NCBI GenBank assembly: GCA_964036155.1
Contig: OZ038422.1
Span: forward strand, 4,363,201 to 4,427,200
Direction of reading: 5' to 3'
Length of the DNA: 64,000 nt
From: Diploscapter coronatus
Taxonomy: Eukaryota > Nematoda > Chromadorea > Rhabditida > Rhabditidae
The position numbers and the translations under genes were made by a program. Positions 57,511-64,000 of the stretch are shown here, one piece after another (position 1 is the stretch's first letter; every line of letters begins with the position of its first letter). The notes beneath the pieces were generated by a model. It had not been told where the DNA came from. It searched no databases and saw nothing but the letters and a program-made list of their open reading frames with translations.

Positions 57511-58793
57511 AGCAAACTATGAGTTGAATGAGCCCGAATCAGATAATGACGAAAGCGATGAAGATAATTTCAACTATATTAATGAAGAACAATATGAGTT
57601 ATTAGAAGAACATAAGGAAATGGGTGAAAAAGTCCCATATATGGAGGGTGATAAAAACCAGCGTGATACTAGGCATGTAGGTTATAATTGATTCATTAAT
57701 GCTATTCATCATTCCGTAGAGCCTTAGAGAACAAACCTGAAGCATTGTAAAAGTAATATTCAGAACAAATCTAGTAGCTTAATATTGAACAAGAATTTAT
57801 ATGGCATAAATGACATGATATTTGTATTATTTTCGTATTAATTTTCTTCCATCGTGATAATTTTCATAGTTTAGGAGAAAAGTGTGGATGAAGTGATTGC
57901 GGATGTGCCGAGACAATTGGTAGATGCAGAAACTCAACATGAGGAAGAAGCCATTCAAGCGATGGACGTTGACATGAACGCAAAACTTCTCGATATTCTT
58001 GAATATGTACGGCAAAACAATGAAACTGGATTGTCAAATGAGTATAGACATACTGTAAGAGAAAATATTACACCACCCAGCAACTTATTATAAATTTTAA
58101 AAATTTAAGTTGATTAACAATGCCCAAAGTCTCATTGATACAGCAAGACGGATCGAACATACTATACAAATTGAGGATAATGAAACGAATTATAGCTATG
58201 ATAGAATATTTGGTCCATACCTTGATGAAAACGTTAGTGGAATCACCATACACGAACCACACTTAATTGAGCTATATCAGATAAGTTGAAATAATTTAAA
58301 TTGTTACAAAATGTACACTCAAAATGGTAAATATCTTTTAGGTGTACAATCTGTTTAATTTTCTTGAACTTCTCAAAACGAAAGTAGCTAATCATTGTTA
58401 TGTTACTTTGAAGACAAACGCTGGTTACACAAGGATACCAAGTAAGTTTATACAGAATGAAGGAAACAAAACCGAGAAGAACGAGAATTACAGATATATA
58501 TCAATCTTTAAAAACAGTAATAGAAAACTGCCGCATAAGGAATATTTATATAACGACTAAGTTTGATATGAATGATTTAACGCGTGATAGAAGAGTTTCG
58601 TAAGATCCGGTATATTAAGGAAAATCATTATCGCTTGTTGTTTAGATTTAACAATGGATGGACATTTATTCTTGAAAGAGGACTTCACATCTTCAAGAAG
58701 CATGGAGGCCAATTTGCACTTGGTCAACAGAATCAGCTTATTCGTAGTTGTTGTAAAACTACTATTAATATTAAACGAGAAAATACTAATTAG
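57511..58793 (+). CDS. MITD1-like protein, paralogue C, with a non-canonical AT donor
   Basis: The first visible exon (57511) encodes a very acidic stretch (NEPESDNDESDEDNFNYINE). The next gives DEVIADVPRQLVDAETQHEE and ILEYVRQNNETGLSNEY. The domain exon gives NYSYDRIFGPYLDENVSGIT and ends LIELYQ, where the donor is CAG|ATAAGT instead of CAG|GTAAGT. The acceptor (CTTTTAG) and the following exons (VYNLFNFLELLKTKVANHCY; SLKTVIENCRIRNIYITTK; FNNGWTFILERGLHIFKKHG) are otherwise normal, with stop 58791-58793. If the AT donor is not used, translation stops three codons later. There is no clear ATG of its own, which supports fusion with B. It is either a rare AT-AG intron or a freshly damaged copy. 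Confidence 0.6.
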
Positions 58794-59298
58794 ATTCTCA
58801 TTTCATCCATATTCATTTGCATTACTGCTTGAAAATCTCGATTTTCTTAACATTACACCCGAATCTATGTTATCAGCAACCATTTTAATCACTAATTTGC
58901 ATGATAAAATAAATTCAGCTTATTGATTGAAATAAATATATAATTAAAGCAGATATTGAAATTTTCAAATAAATATTGTAATAGCTTATACTCAATTAAT
59001 TCACCACATTCTAATAAACTTGATGATATTAGCACAATATAGGTTTTTGCAAACAAAATAAATTTGGCTTATTCAAACAAAAATGATTCCTCTAAAATGT
59101 GTGTGTGTGTGTAAAACATTTCTTCGTGCAAATAAAGATTTTGTCACGATCATAAAGTTTTAGAATTTATTAGAATCATTTAAAAACGTTTTTACTAATA
59201 TTTTGAACTAATTATCACGACTTTTTGTGCGTTTGCTTATAATTTGAACAAACATCATTTTGGAACTTAACTATTCTTGTGTATTTATTGAATTTTAG
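58794..59298. other. Intergenic region between MITD1-like C and D
   Basis: 505 bp, AT-rich; contains a (GT)n run at about 59099-59112. No exon. Confidence 0.5.
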
Positions 59299-60202
59299 AT
59301 GTTTCAAACCGCTTATTATTTCATTGATAATGCCAAACTTTTGGTTAGAGACGCCTTCAAATTATTAAAAAATAGAGATTTGAATTCAGCCGTCGATAAT
59401 TATAAAAATGCAATTATTCTGCTAAAGGAGGCTTCAAGGTTATTTTATCGCAATTACACTCTAAAAATGTGAGTATTTAGCCTGCTACTCAATAACCGTT
59501 TCTTATTGGCTGATGTTCATAATACAATTGATCACTGCATTTATCGGATGAAGTTCATTCTGAGTCAAATTGAAGCTGAGGTTTGCTGGTTATAGTTGTT
59601 TTTATTCTCTATAGAGATTGAAATTAGGCAGAGTTTATTCGAACATACAGTATCCCTGATAGCTCCCCAGCATATGAATACACATATGATCGTATTTTCA
59701 CGCAGTGTATAAATGACGATTTAATTTTTGTTACAATTACTGATCCAAATGTTGTTACTCTTTGTCAGGTTGATTTTGTTTTTTTACATTCGAAAATGAT
59801 TGATTTAGCTTTCAAATTTCATACAATTTTGTGAATTGCTCGCTAAAAATGCCAAGAATCTATGCAGCATTAATCTGATAACGCATAGAAGCCAGGATGA
59901 ATATGTTGCCGGTTCAATGTACGAGTTCATACAAATTTGCAAGCAAAACAATACTCATCTAACTGTTCAATACTCAAAGGATTCACTTAACCCAGGAATT
60001 CAGTAAAATATCCAGTAGCTAAAACTTAATCTTAGAAATCTTTAGATTCAGCAACGGTTGGTTCGTTGAATGCGGAACTGGATTAGATTACTTCAAGGGT
60101 TTTGAACGCTTTCCCTTTAACTCAGCTGAACAATGCCCGAGAAAATGTCGAAAAACTTGGATTGACATTTATAAATTGACACCGAAAGAAATCAATTCCT
60201 AG
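59299..60202 (+). CDS. MITD1-like protein, paralogue D, with MIT domain
   Basis: ATG at 59299 directly follows ATTTTAG. Exon 1 encodes a MIT helix pair (FIDNAKLLVRDAFKLLKNRD, then AVDNYKNAIILLKEAS). A 46-nt intron from AG|GTTATT leads to the third helix region (ADVHNTIDHCIYRMKFILSQ). The MITD1 C-terminal domain follows: EYTYDRIFTQCINDDLIFVT, TLCQ exon end, LSNFIQFCELLAKNAKNLCS, then FSNGWFVECGTGLDYFKGFE and WIDIYKLTPKEINS, stop 60200-60202. It is the only copy in the array with a recognisable MIT domain, which in MITD1 binds ESCRT-III tails. It is therefore the closest to the ancestral architecture and probably cytosolic, acting at membranes (inference). Confidence 0.8.
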
Positions 60203-60539
60203 ACTATTTCTGTATTAGTTTCATTTTAGTTATCTCGAATCATACGATATCGTTCTGATTTTGTAGTTATGCTAAAATCTCGCTTTATGGGCTCTAAGCT
60301 ATATTTGCGCATGAAAGTTGAAACAATGTCAAGCATGCCATAAAACATTCTTTAGCTTATTCCAATAAAAAGTGGTTTATCAAAATGTTTACTTTATGAT
60401 TTTGTGTGACTACATAAGATTTTATTATCTCATTCTCATAAAGCATGAAAAATTCACATTGCATTTTTGAAACATTCCAAGTTTTTTTCGAAAATTTTCC
60501 TTTCCTACGACTTTGATAATCCATCTTCAGCTGGCAATT
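60203..60539. other. Short intergenic region
   Basis: 337 bp; no exon. Ends with an ATCTTCAG acceptor-like site shortly before the ATG at 60540. Confidence 0.5.
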
Positions 60540-61199
60540 ATGTCATTCAACGAAGATATCAGAAGGGGTCGCCAAACCAACAGAGGAAATCGTGGATTCG
60601 GAAGGAGAGGTCGATCAGTACCGCCAACCACGATGTGGAATCTCGATGCAGAAGAATTCGTGCCGAGAAGGGGGCGATCCGTCAGCAAAGTGACGACTCA
60701 CATCGAGGAAAGACCGAAGAGGCTCGATAATGAATGTTTACTAGTCAAGACAATTTAGTTAGGGATACTTTCAATACAGACTATCATCTTGAATTCCTTA
60801 CTAAATTTTTGTAATTCGAATGAATTCTTTGAAAATCCATTCATAACTAGACGTTTTCAGAGAAAGTTCGGTAACAAGCGAATCTTCGACGGTCAAATGT
60901 GAGCGAGAAGAAAACGAGAATTCACACTCACACAGAAGAGAATTCGAAGCCTTTGAACAAGTACCGAATACTCCTCCACCAGTGGTGAGTGCAGAAAGTT
61001 GGGGGAAAATTCCCCTATCATTATTTTTCAGAGAGCCGTGACAATCCGAAATGGTTCTCCACCAACTCAAGGCGGACAAACGTACAGTCAAATCACGCAA
61101 CGCCTGCATTTCTCCATGGACATCCAGCATATCGTAGACGATATCGATCTGCAGGACTTTGATGCTGCTGTAGATATAAGACTTCGAATTTCTCGTTAA
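60540..61199 (+). CDS. Small RG-rich protein with PAM2-like motif
   Basis: ATG at 60540. Exon 1 encodes an Arg/Gly-rich start (RRGRQTNRGNRGFGRRGRS), then WNLDAEEFVPRRGRS. The WNLDAEEFVP stretch fits the PAM2 motif (LNxNAxEFVP), which binds the MLLE domain of poly(A)-binding protein. Exon 2 (from about 60861) is Ser/Glu-rich (ESSVTSESSTVKC). Exon 3 (from about 61032) gives RAVTIRNGSPPTQGG and ends DAAVDIRLRISR, stop 61197-61199. Joining exon 1 to exon 2 in frame needs a phase-2 donor; the best candidate is AG|GCTCGA (a GC donor), otherwise exon 1 ends alone at a nearby stop. An RNA-associated role is inferred from composition only. Confidence 0.6.
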
Positions 61200-61569
61200 T
61201 CTCTATCGTTCTGATAGTTTGGATTTGAGCGACTTCGTGGCTGATAAATTGTGGACCTTTCTTTGATTTTTTGTGATCCTTTTCTGGTAATTTCTTGAGA
61301 GATAGTGATCGCAAAATTAGTTGATACGAAATTGGCTATAAGACGAATTCTGAAAACTTCAAATAAATGGTCTACAATTTGTGGAGTCGAGAAGTCGCAA
61401 ATAACGCAATAGCCGTCATTTTCTTTATTTTGAAAACAATGCACTCTTATATTTTTATCAAACTTTCCTTTTCGCGTAATTTCTTTTTGGACTGGAATAA
61501 AATGTCGCAATTTTTATTCGATAAATACTAGATATACGATGAATTCAAGTGAATTTGTATTTGTGTTGA
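61200..61569. other. Region between convergent genes
   Basis: 370 bp, 3' flanks of the RG-rich gene (plus) and the FGF-like gene (minus). The open frames on the minus strand here are low-information. Confidence 0.5.
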
Positions 61570-64000
61570 TCACAGACTCCTGTAAGCGGTTAGTTTGACG
61601 ATGAATTTGCTGCTCCCATCGAAGTTAATGTTCTCCCCTTCGGGTTCGGCGACAGGTCGCAGACTGCTCAGAACAGATTCCCGCATTATCTGCCTGAAAT
61701 TGGATTATTTTTAAAGATAATACCGTGATAGATTTTTTAAAATTTTGCTCAATGGAAGCGTAAAAGTTAGGCAAATTGTAAGAATAGTCACAAGTTTGAG
61801 ATTATTCAAAAAAGACTTGATAAGTGAAGTGATAAAATTCGCACTACCATTAATTCCGATTTTAAAACTGGTTTACCTGAGATGCCTGTCGTTGAATGGA
61901 TGAGTTTCGATTTTCTTCGGCTGATGAGACTCATGCTTCCGCTTGTCGCAGGGTATTTTCTCATCCGCTGAGACGTATCGCTCGAATTTCATCCAATTGA
62001 AGCATTTCTGACGAAATGCGAATGTGGCTGGGTCTTGGAAACGACCTCGGCTATTGAAGCCTGAAGTATCATTATTATTAATCCAAAAAATGATTGCTGA
62101 ACATCTCATTTATCCTGATCAATGAGATACCCGTATGAAAAGGAAATGAATTTCGGATAGAATTTGGTTATGTCATTGTGTCAAAATTTTCAATTTTACA
62201 GTGTAACTCAATGAACAATCAAAATTGTTTTACCTAAAAAGAGACCCGATTTCCAAGCCGATTCGATGAACGAATATCCATTGTCTGATATTCGCTCGTG
62301 GAAGAAGCATCGAGTTGTATTTCCAGATAGCTGAAGATAAACACATTTAACAATTTTACAATTTGCTTATTTTCCCATGGATTCCTTTGGATAATATCCA
62401 TTTCTCCCCCCAAATCCTTCATGTTTTGATCTTTGCGAGGGCTGATTGCATTTCTTGCATTTCTTCGTTGCAACGCGGTCCGCGATCATTCACACACAAA
62501 AAGCGGGGATAATTGAGGCTGTGCCTGTATTCAGGGCTAAGAAATGAAGAAACACATCAGTCAACATAGTCATTCTATTGGTTCATGTAATTGTGTAGCA
62601 GATCTTAGGCGATTTGGTTGAATATTCTAGTGAAGAAAAACTAATCTGCTGCTGAACTGGGCATATGGTAATCATTTTGGGTTAATTAGTTCGCGTAAAT
62701 TTCTACAGAAATGGGTAACTCTTTTGAAGTAGAAGAAGGGAATGAATATCTAAAAGAAAGAAAAATATTTTTAGAAAATATTGTTCTTGGAAGATTTATT
62801 TTGTAAGTTATTGAAAATTTTTAGAGTATCTCAGGCTCAAGTTTCATAACCCCATAGAAATGCCCATCGAAATTATATTCCCCAGAAATCTGAATTCCGA
62901 ACTAATTTGTCCTTGCCCCACTTGCAGCAAATTATTATTAGGTGGCGCGAGCGCATGTAAATCTGGTTGATATTCACATTTTGCATTTTGTAGAAGAAAC
63001 AAGGAAACTGGAAGGATTACACGGCAATCGTGATGGGATTACCACACATTTGGGGGAGAGGTGTCAAAAGGGGAGGATAAAGCGAAAACAGAATGTGAAA
63101 CTATCGCATAATTTATCTTCTCTTAGAATATGATTTGAAAATTGAAACTTCCCATATTGATTTTCAGAACTGTTACTTTTCGTTTCATGATGTCGACCGA
63201 CAGCATTAAGCGTGCTAATGAGATTTGCCTATGCGTCGAAATGGGAAAGTTACTGATGAATGATCAATAGTGAATTCTGCTTGAAAATAAACTTGACAGA
63301 AATTGATGGAACAATGGAATTGGAGTTTCTAAGCCAAATTAGAATTTGATTGATTTTGTCTTACCCTCAAAGTGATGCGACTCCGTCGATTGAAGCAGAG
63401 GTAGCGACGCGATTGGGCGTGTTGCAGCTGGAAAGCGCCTTCCCGATTAACTTGAACTCGGAATTCAGCTGAAATAGGAAATTTAGTGAATTTCGAAATT
63501 GATTGACAAGCATAAATATACAGTTGGAATAAAGAATGCATGTATTGGTTGATATTGAATTGAATTAATCAAAACCTCAAAATGGAAAACGCGATATATA
63601 GCCTCATACTTGTGTGTTATGATACAATTGAGCTGGAATGAATTTGTCTTATTTGTGTGAACGTTACAATATTTCTGCCGGCATCTTAGAACAACTTTTA
63701 TGATGAAGCTAATCTAGTGTCAATATCGACATTATATCTTTGTGGTGAAGCTGCCACTCTGACATCATTGATTTGGGCCAATTCAAGCTGATCTTCATTC
63801 TTCTTAAAGCATTGTATTTACATCGCAAAATCACGAGACTCGTCTTTTCGATTGATTGTGCTAATAAGTGAGGGTGTTCGGAATTGACATACTCAAGCAG
63901 GCGTGTTCCTCCTTGCCCCGCGCATTCACGTGCCCCATGTAGGTCTGCAACATTCCCTGACTGCACTGATTGTGTAACTGCCAATGAGTTTCCCCCTCAA
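61570..64000 (-). CDS. Fibroblast growth factor family ligand (5' end beyond window)
   Basis: Five exons join in phase. From the right edge: THWQLHNQCSQGMLQTYMGH and VNARGKEEHAC; an exon at about 63470-63365 (EFRVQVNREGAFQLQHAQSR, RYLCFNRRSR); an exon at about 62335-62240 (SGNTTRCFFHERISDNGYSF); an exon at about 62065-61880 (LGFNSRGRFQDPATFAFRQK, CFNWMKFERY); and a last exon ending KLTAYRSL, stop 61570-61572. The order matches the FGF beta-trefoil: RYLCxN, CxFxExxxxNGYxxxxS, then GxNxRGR...QKCxxF. The C-terminal extension is about 80 residues, basic then ordinary. Its total size is nearer to C. elegans EGL-17 than to the longer LET-756, but I cannot decide. The signal peptide, if any, is outside the window. 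Confidence 0.82.

Noticed and set aside
1..64000. CRISPR arrays, rRNA and tRNA genes, bacterial operons
   Set aside because: None found; gene structure is eukaryotic throughout.

Overview
The window is nematode nuclear DNA. Genes are split by many short introns (about 40-60 nt is common) with TTTCAG/TTTTAG-type acceptors. Several first coding exons start directly after such an acceptor, which fits spliced-leader trans-splicing. The families present are also nematode-typical: beta-lactamase-like (LACT), astacin, GT11 fucosyltransferase, TWK potassium channels and PAN-domain cuticle-type proteins. I cannot name the species. All exon models come from manual conceptual splicing, so ends with a clear stop or ATG are firmer than internal boundaries.

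Left part, 1-17.5 kb. Two minus-strand genes encode secreted proteins with three PAN/Apple modules each; one continues off the left edge and the other ends in a thrombospondin-type repeat. Next come a small Cys-rich secreted protein, two tandem paralogues of an unrecognised secreted family, and two plus-strand membrane-protein models.

Middle, 18.6-46 kb. A GT11 alpha-1,2-fucosyltransferase-like gene is followed by a TWK two-pore K+ channel (minus), an astacin-EGF-CUB gene whose zinc site is destroyed, and two tandem LACT genes. A RUNDC1 homologue (minus) follows, with a dead Tc1-like transposon sitting 11 bp from one of its splice donors. Then comes a second TWK-like channel (minus) whose two selectivity filters both lack the GYG/GFG signature.

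Right part, 46.9-64 kb. A very young LTR element (identical 335-bp LTRs, 5-bp target duplication) carries a BEL/Pao-like protease/zinc-knuckle ORF. Where pol should be, it carries a multi-membrane, coiled-coil ORF in the -1 frame behind an A AAT TTT slippery heptamer. No reverse transcriptase or integrase is visible. This is the best candidate for an undescribed system. It is followed by an array of four MITD1-like (ESCRT-III-associated) paralogues, one with an AT-AG intron, then a small RG-rich protein with a PAM2-like motif, and finally an FGF-family ligand (minus, cut by the right edge).
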